NCBI RefSeq assembly: GCF_023914155.1
Contig: NZ_JAMWYS010000032.1
Coordinates: 56,704-120,703, forward strand
Direction of reading: 5' to 3'
DNA length: 64,000 nt
Source: Solitalea agri
Lineage (GTDB): Bacteria > Bacteroidota > Bacteroidia > Sphingobacteriales > Sphingobacteriaceae
Shown here in pieces: positions 57,819-63,962 of the stretch. Position 1 is the first letter of the stretch, and each line of letters starts with the position of its first letter. The notes under the pieces are model-generated. The model was not told where the DNA came from. It saw only the letters and a list, made by a program, of their open reading frames with translations, and did no database searches. A program made the position numbers and the translations under genes.

Positions 57819-58054
57819 ATGCTGTGTGAAATATTTTGGGTAAGGGAGGTTCGTTCCAATCTAAGACTTTCGATCGATTACTTTTCACGAGTAGTTGTTC
57901 TCACAAAGTTCTTCTGCTATTGTTGCCCTCCATCCCGGTTGAACCGGGAGCGGGACCGAGTGTTCACACTCCCGATTCAACCGGGATCTTATCCGCCTGC
58001 AACCATTCCGCACAAGCCGGGATAGGCCAAGCTACCTTATGTGAACACTGAATG
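57819..58054 (+). repeat. Structured 240-bp repeat, copy 2
   Basis: This direct repeat of 57489-57728 is separated from it by 90 bp of unrelated sequence. The left part is nearly identical, including TCCCGGTTGAACCGGGA (57934-57950). P1 has a different sequence but still pairs perfectly: AGTGTTCACA (57959-57968) with TGTGAACACT (58040-58049). The inner hairpin TCCCGATT-C-AACCGGGA is kept with one mismatch, and the right flank TGAATGA is kept. Confidence 0.8.
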
Positions 58055-58198
58055 AAAGGACATGTTAAAAAAATTAACCTGAGCATCTTCAGAAATTGAC
58101 CCTTTAAGCAAATTGCCTTTTTTGCATTTTTTGTCCCGTTTTCCTTTTAGCAGGTTCGTATATATTCCGTATTTTGATGTATACACGCAACTTCCTTT

Positions 58199-59809
58199 AT
58201 GAAAATTTCAAAAATTAATCATCATCAGCAGGATCGTATTAAAATTGAATTTCCATATAACCAAGAGATCGCGACTTTATTAAAGTCGATACCTGATGCT
58301 AAGTGGAGCCGAACGCATAATGCCTGGCATATTCCCTATACTAAAAATGCATATCGTCAACTCCTAAGCCTATTTCCAGAGCTTCGATCTAAAGGAACTG
58401 AAGAGCCGTCAACAACACCCATTCAACCTATAAAGCAACCGGCAACCGGTGATATCCATATAACCGTAGTTGGCCGAAAAATCATTCTAAAAATGCCCAG
58501 GAATGATGCAGATGTGGCATTTGTTTCACAGTTAAAATACAGCCGATGGAATTCCTTTGGCTTTTACTGGCAGTTGCCCAATTATAAAGGAACGTTGGAA
58601 ATGCTAAAAGCCTATTTTGGCCCTCGTATCAGTTTCCTGGTTGAAGAAGATCAAACGGAGGCAAATGGTGGATCAAGCATGCTTGCAACAAAGAATGAGG
58701 CGTTCATTTTAAAAACTACCACCGGTCGCTTACGCATTATCACCTGTTTTAACGAGGAGGTAACGACTGCCATCAAACAGCTTCCTTTTTACAAATGGGA
58801 TGGAAAAAATAAATGGTGGACGATCGCTTATTCGGAGCAAAATTTAACCAAATTAAAGCAAGGGCTGCAAGCAGCGGGGTTGAGGATCATTTATAAAGAA
58901 GAAGCGACTAACGGCGGTTGTTCCAAATTATCAGCTTCAGCAATAGTTGATTATCGTTTTGCACCGGAAAGCCTTGCGGAGAAACTTACGGAATTGCGAT
59001 ACAGTCCATCTACCATAAAGTCGTATGTGAATTTGTTTGAGGAGTTTATTAATTACTACCGGAATAACGATATTGATCTACTTGACGAAAAGCATATCAT
59101 TGCCTATTTACGGTACCTGGTTACCGAGCGAAAAGTTAGCTCCTCTTATCAAAACCAGGCCATTAACAGCATTAAATTTTACTATGAACGAGTGTTGGGC
59201 GGGCAGCGAAAGTTGTATTTTATAGAACGGCCCATTACAGAAAAAGTGCTTCCGGTGGTGTTAAGTGAGCAGGAAATAAAGTTGCTGTTTGATCACATTA
59301 CCAATTTGAAACATAAAGCAATGCTGATGCTTGCCTATTCGGCAGGCTTAAGGGTGAGTGAGTTATTGAATCTTAAGGTAGAAGATATTGATTCGGACCG
59401 AAACCAGATCAGAATTAAACAAGCAAAAGGCAAGAAAGACCGATATACGCTCTTGTCGGCTAAGGTACTCGTTGTATTACGACAGTATTATTTGGCTTAT
59501 AAACCTAAGTCGTGGTTGTTTGAAGGGTTCAACCCCGATGGGACACAAGTATCAATGCAATACTCAGCCCGTAGTGCTCAAAAAATATTCAGGGAGGCAG
59601 TAAAGAAAGCAGGCATTCGTAAAAAAGTAAGTTTACACACGCTCAGGCATTCATTTGCCACTCATTTATTAGAAAATGGAACTGATTTACGTTATATACA
59701 AAGCTTATTGGGGCATGGCAGTAGCAAAACAACCGAGATTTACACGCATATAACCACTAAAGGATTTGACCAGATAAAAAGTCCGTTAGATAATTTAGAT
59801 ATTGAATAA
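58199..59809 (+). CDS. Tyrosine recombinase with three N-terminal HARP-like repeats (candidate cassette integrase)
   Basis: This site-specific recombinase has 536 residues from ATG 58199. Residues about 12-60, 85-140 and 168-227 are three diverged copies of a module like IEFPYNQEIATLLKSIPDAK + W...AWHIPY. This resembles the HARP domain of the SMARCAL1 annealing helicase, which binds branched or single-stranded DNA. A SAM-like core-binding domain follows (about 255-335, LTELRYSPSTIKSYVNLFEE), then the catalytic domain. Its residues are R385 (SAGLRVSELL), K412 region, H480/R483 (HTLRHSFATH), H506 (LLGHGSSKTT) and the nucleophile Y515. The roughly 20-residue alpha-helical insertion diagnostic of IntI is absent. 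In its catalytic half it is closest to XerC/D. It is directly upstream of the cassette array and co-directional. Confidence 0.9.
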   Translation: MKISKINHHQQDRIKIEFPYNQEIATLLKSIPDAKWSRTHNAWHIPYTKNAYRQLLSLFPELRSKGTEEPSTTPIQPIKQPATGDIHITVVGRKIILKMPRNDADVAFVSQLKYSRWNSFGFYWQLPNYKGTLEMLKAYFGPRISFLVEEDQTEANGGSSMLATKNEAFILKTTTGRLRIITCFNEEVTTAIKQLPFYKWDGKNKWWTIAYSEQNLTKLKQGLQAAGLRIIYKEEATNGGCSKLSASAIVDYRFAPESLAEKLTELRYSPSTIKSYVNLFEEFINYYRNNDIDLLDEKHIIAYLRYLVTERKVSSSYQNQAINSIKFYYERVLGGQRKLYFIERPITEKVLPVVLSEQEIKLLFDHITNLKHKAMLMLAYSAGLRVSELLNLKVEDIDSDRNQIRIKQAKGKKDRYTLLSAKVLVVLRQYYLAYKPKSWLFEGFNPDGTQVSMQYSARSAQKIFREAVKKAGIRKKVSLHTLRHSFATHLLENGTDLRYIQSLLGHGSSKTTEIYTHITTKGFDQIKSPLDNLDIE

Positions 59810-59883
59810 AATAGTTATTTTGGAGGGCTGAAACCGCTGATTTGTTAAGATTGAAAGAGAAGAAATGGTTCAGCCAAATGAAA

Positions 59884-59950
59884 TATATACGCACCTAAGC
59901 TTAAACTAAACGCAACGAGGTGCGTATACATACACGTTGTATGCAATTAG
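59884..59950 (+). other. attI-like primary recombination site
   Basis: It lies 74 bp downstream of the recombinase stop. It contains a perfect 11-bp inverted repeat, TATACGCACCT (59886-59896) and AGGTGCGTATA (59918-59928), with a 21-bp loop, then ATACAC and the junction CGTT (G at 59936). To its right is the first cassette start. It lacks the 14-nt left partner and the 119-bp span of the other sites, as expected of an attI rather than an attC. The exact limits are a guess. Confidence 0.55.
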
Positions 59951-60045
59951 AGGAAAGGCTCTTTGGAAAAGACCGCAAGAAAGCAAAGAAAAAAATGGAG
60001 TTTGCAATGAGAGCAGCAGCAGCTGCTAGAGAGGCACTCAATTGA
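59941..60045 (+). CDS. Cassette 1: possible 34-residue peptide
   Basis: Cassette 1 (59937-60330) has no longer ORF. The ATG lies 4 nt after the junction, inside the 14-nt terminal repeat. The product begins MQLEERLFGKDRKKAKKK and continues with an alanine-rich helix (FAMRAAAAAREALN). It is highly basic and probably a single amphipathic helix. There is no SD of its own; it could be read from the recombinase transcript. The rest of the cassette (60046-60250) holds a GGCTCA/TGAGCC hairpin (60192-60228) and no gene that I can see. It may be a peptide gene, or the cassette may be non-coding. Confidence 0.35.
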   Translation: MQLEERLFGKDRKKAKKKMEFAMRAAAAAREALN

Positions 60046-60250
60046 AGCGAGTAAAATGCATTTTAGCAAAGCTTAAAGTTGAGTGATCGACTGATTTGTA
60101 AAATCAACTCATTGCAAAACGAAAAAGTTTTTAAATTATTGCTTGCTTGCAGCGACTTTTTGCCCATAGGCGGAGATTTTTTAATTTCAGGGGCTCACTT
60201 CGCTTATTACCTATAAACGCAATGAGCCTAAAGAATTTCAATTAAAAAAA

Positions 60251-60344
60251 CTAACTGCATACAACAACCGCTAAATGAAATGCCCAGACCTGGCACAAGG
60301 CCGACACTCGGCACTTCACTTAGCTTAGCGTTAGGCGCCATTTT
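60251..60344 (+). repeat. att site 1 (cassette 1/2 junction), short form
   Basis: The left 14-mer CTAACTGCATACAA (60251-60264), then C, is the partner of the cassette 1 start. Arms are GCTAAATGAAATGCC (left) and GGCACTTCACTTAGC (right), pairing 13 of 15. The centre has a CTGG...CCGA loop. The junction is GTTAGGC at 60330-60336, a perfect classical core (GTTRRRY). From the C of AAC to the junction G it is 66 nt, about half the length of the other five sites. Confidence 0.8.
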
Positions 60345-60360
60345 GTTAAGTAAAACTACA

Positions 60361-60750
60361 ATGATTGAACAGCAAATCACATTCTCCAAGTGGACATCAA
60401 TTATTTCTGACACCATTTATCCTTCGATTGATAAAATTGAAACTGAAGGCTACCAATTGAAGGTTTTATTAAGTGATAGTGAAGGATATCAATATATTTT
60501 GAATACCAAAGTAGAGGTTTATGAAATAAGCCATGAGGAGCATTTTTTTCATTATTGGGAGCAGTTAAATAAATCAGAGTATAAACTGGGTAATACCTTA
60601 GAAATTAAAAATTCAAGCTGGTTAAAGAGATTCTCAACGTTACAGGACGATCCCGACCAATATCTTCACTTAATGATCATATCCGACGATATCGTTTTGC
60701 AGTTTATAACTGAAGAATACCCAGTTTTATGGCAAATATCGAAACAATAA
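60361..60750 (+). CDS. Cassette 2: soluble hypothetical protein, 129 residues
   Basis: This gene starts at ATG 60361, 31 nt after the cassette junction. An upstream in-frame ATG at 60280 would begin inside the att site and is rejected. The product begins MIEQQITFSKWTSIISDTIY and is acidic and aromatic-rich (EEHFFHYWEQLNKSEYKLG, EEYPVLWQISKQ). There is no signal, membrane helix or known motif. The stop codon overlaps the first base of the terminal 14-mer. It has the size and composition of a typical single-gene integron cassette; immunity or antitoxin-like roles are possible but nothing shows it. Confidence 0.7.
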   Translation: MIEQQITFSKWTSIISDTIYPSIDKIETEGYQLKVLLSDSEGYQYILNTKVEVYEISHEEHFFHYWEQLNKSEYKLGNTLEIKNSSWLKRFSTLQDDPDQYLHLMIISDDIVLQFITEEYPVLWQISKQ

Positions 60751-60896
60751 AAACGGCGCCTAACACAGCCTTACCGTCAGCGCGGTGAATCTGCAAATTG
60801 AAATCAAAACCAAATTAATAACTTGCATCACGGCTGATAATTAAGCGCGTTTTTCTTCGCGCCGAACGGCAAGCCTAAAACGTTAGCTGTAATTGT
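60750..60896 (+). repeat. att site 2 (cassette 2/3 junction)
   Basis: The left 14-mer AAAACGGCGCCTAA (60750-60763), then C, matches the start of cassette 2. Arms are AGCCTTACCGTCAGCGCG and, on the right, CGCGCCGAACGGCAAGCCT, pairing with few mismatches. Inner stems run TGCAA/TTGCA and TCAGC..GGCTGA, and a side hairpin GCGCG-TTTTTCTT-CGCGC sits at 60845-60862. The junction CGTT has G at 60882. Span from C to G is 119 nt. Confidence 0.85.
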
Positions 60897-60919
60897 GTAG
60901 TCTAGTCCGACAAATATTT

Positions 60920-61522
60920 ATGAAATTATTGCAAAAGCCTTTTATTATTTATCTGAATTTACCCCTCCTAATGTTGACTGGATGCTATTCATTAGTTAAG
61001 CTTTCTGACCATGATGTTACAACCAACGACCCCAAAGCCTTCAAAAATATCTCTAAATTTTCAATCGCTCTGACATCACAAATAGATACTAATGCTATAT
61101 ATAAAGAATGTTGTTCATTGTTCACACTTGAAAGTTCGCTATTTGGGTTTGCCAAGGTGTCGAAACACGAATTTTATAATCGAACGGACGGCTATGTCAA
61201 CTATTACAGATTTTACGGGAATGGACATTGCAATAGTTTTATGTTAAAAGCAAACCAAAAGAATTTAAACCGGCACGACTTTGACCCAACTAGGACAGGA
61301 CATAGAGGTGTTTATTACATAGATAAAAAAGGCAACGTAAAAGTTGACCTCTTTACTCAAATCGGAGAACTAAGCAGCTTAAGAAGTAGTTTTGGTATCA
61401 GGACTGAAACCTTGACTTTCAACGGAGATACAATATTTCTGAATAGAGGTGATGACAATTATAGTAGCGTCTATATAAAGATGAAAGTTCAAGATGAGAT
61501 TCAACAAATCAAAGGTTGGTGA
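60920..61522 (+). CDS. Cassette 3: hypothetical lipoprotein, 200 residues
   Basis: This gene starts at ATG 60920, 37 nt after the junction; an in-frame TTG at 60893 is inside the terminal repeat. The N-terminus MKLLQKPFIIYLNLPLLM runs into a lipobox LTGCYSLVK, so lipidation near residue 22 is likely. The mature part is polar, with NGHCNSFMLKANQKNLNRHD and YYIDKKGNVKVDLFTQIGE. No family is recognised. Similar small lipoproteins are common cargo in chromosomal integron cassettes. Confidence 0.7.
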   Translation: MKLLQKPFIIYLNLPLLMLTGCYSLVKLSDHDVTTNDPKAFKNISKFSIALTSQIDTNAIYKECCSLFTLESSLFGFAKVSKHEFYNRTDGYVNYYRFYGNGHCNSFMLKANQKNLNRHDFDPTRTGHRGVYYIDKKGNVKVDLFTQIGELSSLRSSFGIRTETLTFNGDTIFLNRGDDNYSSVYIKMKVQDEIQQIKGW

Positions 61523-61538
61523 CATGTCGTACAACCAA

Positions 61539-61685
61539 ACAACTACAGCTAACAAAATGTTTATGCCAGCTTGGGGTTCAGTGTAGGTTTGAAGTTTTGT
61601 TTTCTTAATTTCGTTTGGCAACGTGGGACAGTGACGCGCTTCGAAAACCCAAGCCGTCATAAACATTAACGTTAGCAATAATTGT
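61539..61685 (+). repeat. att site 3 (cassette 3/4 junction)
   Basis: The left 14-mer ACAACTACAGCTAA (61539-61552), then C, matches the start of cassette 3. Arms are ATGTTTATGCCAGCTTGGG and, on the right, CCCAAGCCGTCATAAACAT, pairing 17 of 19. The junction AACGTT has G at 61671. Span from C to G is 119 nt. It is about 93% identical to att site 4. Confidence 0.85.
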
Positions 61686-61703
61686 AGGAAGACAGCAAAC
61701 CGA

Positions 61704-62423
61704 ATGAAGACAATAAGGTTAATTTCAATCATACTTGGTGTATTAATTGCAATAGTAGGATTTGCACTTGGTGTCGGATTTTTAATAGCTTTTTTAAACG
61801 ATAAGCTAGGCAAACAGTGGATAATATTTGCATTTGTTATTGTACTACTAGCCTTGGTGATAATTCTAAAATATCTAGAAAGGGCTGAGAAAAAAAGAGG
61901 CAAGAACGATTCAGATTTATTAAGAATTGGCAAGTTGATTTTCCAAAATCATAAAGAAGAGTTTGACAGCTTTTACAATTTGTATCTACACGACAAAAAG
62001 AAATTTTCAGCTCAAAAAGAGTTGCAAGGATTCGATTTGGAAAATCTGAGACCAATTGACGTTTTGTCAATTTTCGGAGAATCCAAAAATCTTGTTCATT
62101 TAATAGATTGGAGAGGGGAAGAGGATGAAGACAAAATTGAAACCCATATAGAAGAGAATATTTTAAAAGAAAAACATAATTGGACAAACACGAATAAACT
62201 TAGACTTGGTGTTGTAAGTGATGAAAAACAAAGAAACGGTAAATTCATAATCGACTTATTTAAATCGGTCGACAAAGACTTGCAGACAATTAACCAACGA
62301 ATCATCTTTTTAGATCTTGGGTCTGACGCATATGCTTACATGACCGTTGACTCAAAAACATTTGACGAAATAATAATAAGTTCACCAGACAACTTCCACG
62401 GAACTAACAAATTGAGAAAATGA
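61704..62423 (+). CDS. Cassette 4: membrane-anchored hypothetical protein, 239 residues
   Basis: This gene starts at ATG 61704, 33 nt after the junction. Two N-terminal membrane helices (LISIILGVLIAIVGFALGVG, WIIFAFVIVLLALVIIL) lead to a charged cytosolic domain. It has an acidic/aromatic pattern (VHLIDWRGEEDEDKIETHIE) and a C-terminal IIFLDLGSDAYAYMTVDSKT region reminiscent of DUF6630-like proteins, a match I hold only weakly. There is no catalytic motif. The codon use is AT-rich, like the other cassettes. Confidence 0.7.
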   Translation: MKTIRLISIILGVLIAIVGFALGVGFLIAFLNDKLGKQWIIFAFVIVLLALVIILKYLERAEKKRGKNDSDLLRIGKLIFQNHKEEFDSFYNLYLHDKKKFSAQKELQGFDLENLRPIDVLSIFGESKNLVHLIDWRGEEDEDKIETHIEENILKEKHNWTNTNKLRLGVVSDEKQRNGKFIIDLFKSVDKDLQTINQRIIFLDLGSDAYAYMTVDSKTFDEIIISSPDNFHGTNKLRK

Positions 62424-62425
62424 AA

Positions 62426-62571
62426 ACAACTATTGCTAACAAAATGTTTATGCCAGCTTGGGGTGATGTGTAGGTTTGAAGTTTTGTTTTCTTAATTTCG
62501 TTTAGCAACGGGGACAGTGACACGCTTCGAAAGCCCAAGCCGTCATAAACATAAACGTTGGCGGTAATGCT
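62426..62571 (+). repeat. att site 4 (cassette 4/5 junction)
   Basis: The left 14-mer ACAACTATTGCTAA (62426-62439), then C, matches the start of cassette 4. The arms are the same as att site 3 (ATGTTTATGCCAGCTTGGG with its partner). The junction AAACGTT has G at 62557. Span from C to G is 118 nt. Its near-identity to site 3, against unrelated 14-mers and genes, shows that related sites travel with different cargo. Confidence 0.85.
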
Positions 62572-62582
62572 AAAAAGCTTCT

Positions 62583-62882
62583 ATGAAAAGACTATCACTT
62601 ATATTTTATTTTAGCCTTTTAATCTTAACCATTTTCATTTGGCGACTCATTTATTCGGCACGGTTCCTCGACTATGACGACAACTACGGACAGCTAATCT
62701 TTGCCTTTACGGTTTCGACCGTTTCAATCATCGCTATTTCTGTATTATGGTTCAGGAATAAATCTTTCATTAAAAAGTCTATTTGGGCGACAATGCTATA
62801 TTTTTTAACAAGCTCGCCTTTGACTGTTGGACTTGCAATTATTTATTATTCAGACTTATTTGGAGTAACATTAAAAAACTAA
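62583..62882 (+). CDS. Cassette 5: small membrane protein, 99 residues
   Basis: This gene starts at ATG 62583, 26 nt after the junction. It has three predicted membrane helices: LSLIFYFSLLILTIFIWRL, LIFAFTVSTVSIIAISVLWF and MLYFLTSSPLTVGLAIIYY. No family is recognised. The stop codon is 18 nt before the terminal 14-mer. Confidence 0.65.
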   Translation: MKRLSLIFYFSLLILTIFIWRLIYSARFLDYDDNYGQLIFAFTVSTVSIIAISVLWFRNKSFIKKSIWATMLYFLTSSPLTVGLAIIYYSDLFGVTLKN

Positions 62883-62900
62883 CCTAAAACCGACAAGATA

Positions 62901-63048
62901 AGCACTACCGCTAACAGTCGCTTGCCGTAAAGCGCGGCGGACGTGCAATTTTGAACTGAAAACTTAATTAATAATTTTACATCACGGCGGACAAGTCGCA
63001 GGTATTTTCACCGCGCCTTCGGCAAGCTGAAACGTTATGGGCTATTAT
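62901..63048 (+). repeat. att site 5 (cassette 5/6 junction)
   Basis: The left 14-mer AGCACTACCGCTAA (62901-62914), then C, matches the start of cassette 5 with two mismatches. Arms are GCTTGCCGTAAAGCGCGG and, on the right, CCGCGCCTTCGGCAAGC. The centre shares TGCAATTTTGAAC and CATCACGGCG words with site 2. The junction AACGTT has G at 63034. Span from C to G is 120 nt. Confidence 0.85.
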
Positions 63049-63093
63049 AAATCTACAACCTACAAACAAAAACACATTTTGACTGCAAGACAT

Positions 63094-63531
63094 ATGAAAA
63101 AAATTAAGTTATGTCTCTTTGTTCTTATTTTGACAACATATTCATCTATTTCATTTGGACAAACAGCAACAAAAGCTGACTCTGTTGAATTTTGCGGTAA
63201 GCATTTTATCGCACCAAAGGACTGTGAGACAATTGGAAATATGATTAAGTGTAGCGACTATGTTTTTACTTGGACATATGAGCCTGTTAGTGACCTCCCT
63301 CGACATCAGAAAGAATTATTGGCACAAATTGAAAAACCTAAAGAGCAAAATGTTTCAGTCTTAAACACTGACTTAATAGGCTATCTATCAAAGGTTGACA
63401 CATTCGACAGTTTACTTATAATTGGAAAAGTAAACGGGAAAGGCGTAATAATCAGTTTGTTTGTAAATAAAGCAATTAAATCGACCGCTGACTTACCTGA
63501 ATTTACTAGACAACTGATAACAATAAAATAA
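63094..63531 (+). CDS. Cassette 6: secreted hypothetical protein, 145 residues
   Basis: The chosen start, ATG 63094, gives a clean signal peptide (MKKIKLCLFVLILTTYSS, ending ISFGQ). An in-frame ATG at 63037 lies inside the terminal repeat only 3 nt after the junction. It would add 19 residues in front of the signal and so is less likely. The mature protein is small and polar, with three cysteines (EFCGKHF, KDCETIG, IKCSDYV) and a C-terminal SLLIIGKVNGKGVIISLFVN segment. It is probably periplasmic. No family is recognised. Confidence 0.7.
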   Translation: MKKIKLCLFVLILTTYSSISFGQTATKADSVEFCGKHFIAPKDCETIGNMIKCSDYVFTWTYEPVSDLPRHQKELLAQIEKPKEQNVSVLNTDLIGYLSKVDTFDSLLIIGKVNGKGVIISLFVNKAIKSTADLPEFTRQLITIK

Positions 63532-63544
63532 AAGTAAACGAATA

Positions 63545-63692
63545 ATAACAGCCCATAACACGGGTTTTGCGTCAGGCGGGCTGACGTGCAAACCTGAAGT
63601 TTTGTGCTTCTAATGAACTTTAGTAATAAATTGAAACTTTGTGCTCTGAAACCCGCCCGAACGCAAAGCCCCAAAACGTTGTGTGCAATTGC
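63545..63692 (+). repeat. att site 6 (cassette 6/7 junction)
   Basis: The left 14-mer ATAACAGCCCATAA (63545-63558), then C, matches the start of cassette 6. Arms are GGGTTTTGCGTCAGGCGGG and, on the right, CCCGCCCGAACGCAAAGCCCC. The junction AAAACGTT has G at 63678. Span from C to G is 120 nt. The centre contains CCTGAAGTTTTGTGCTTC, related to TTTGAAGTTTTG in sites 3 and 4. Confidence 0.85.
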
Positions 63693-63707
63693 CCTAAAAA
63701 AATACCG

Positions 63708-63962
63708 TTGAAAATAGAGAGACAATTAAGCGGACAAGAAATTAAAACTCTTGAGAAAAGAGTAAAGGACATTGGGAAAAGAAAATTTCGATTGATGAAA
63801 TTTCTCATCTTCTGGACTCTTACCTCTCTAGTCGTTGGGATAGTTGCAAGTTTTTATGTCGACCGCGGACTTTTGATCTTGTTAGTCGTTACTGTTTTAA
63901 TCTTCATTGCAATTGGACTTTGGACTTACTTGACAGTAAGTTGCCTTTTGACAGAGAATTAA
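63708..63962 (+). CDS. Cassette 7: membrane protein, possibly frameshifted (cassette incomplete in window)
   Basis: The first sensible start after the junction is TTG 63708 (MKIERQLSGQEIKTLEKR). Starting further up would place the start inside the att site. The product of 84 residues has two membrane helices (FLIFWTLTSLVVGIVASFYV, LLILLVVTVLIFIAIGLWTY) and ends abruptly at TVSCLLTEN. The -1 frame from 63938 reads KLPFDRELKGIEDLKAKNLV to the window edge without a stop. That looks more protein-like than the native end, so a single-base deletion in a short A run near 63938 is suspected. No family is recognised. Confidence 0.55.
   Translation: MKIERQLSGQEIKTLEKRVKDIGKRKFRLMKFLIFWTLTSLVVGIVASFYVDRGLLILLVVTVLIFIAIGLWTYLTVSCLLTEN

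Larger units (their letters stand above)
57030..58198. other. Gene-free accessory spacer upstream of the recombinase
   Basis: These 1.17 kb hold no convincing gene. From left to right are unremarkable sequence (57030-57200), the 11-bp tandem array, two structured 240-bp repeats (57489-57728 and 57819-58054), and an AT-rich stretch of about 140 bp before the recombinase start that should contain its promoter. The open frames of 60-110 codons across the repeats lack sensible composition and are interrupted between copies. Confidence 0.7.

Noticed and set aside
57422..58051. Open frames of 69-109 codons in the two structured repeats
   Set aside because: They cover only part of each repeat, differ in frame between the two copies because of an indel, and cross stem structures. 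The DNA structure, not the frame, is conserved.
58199..59809. Classical IntI integrase, or a prophage integrase with attL/attR
   Set aside because: The IntI-specific insertion before the HxxR box is absent, so it is not IntI by sequence. No phage genes, excisionase or flanking tRNA gene are visible.
60280..60360. Upstream extension of the cassette 2 gene to ATG 60280
   Set aside because: The extra 27 codons lie inside att site 1 and would be exchanged on recombination. ATG 60361 is the first start within the cassette with a protein-like sequence.
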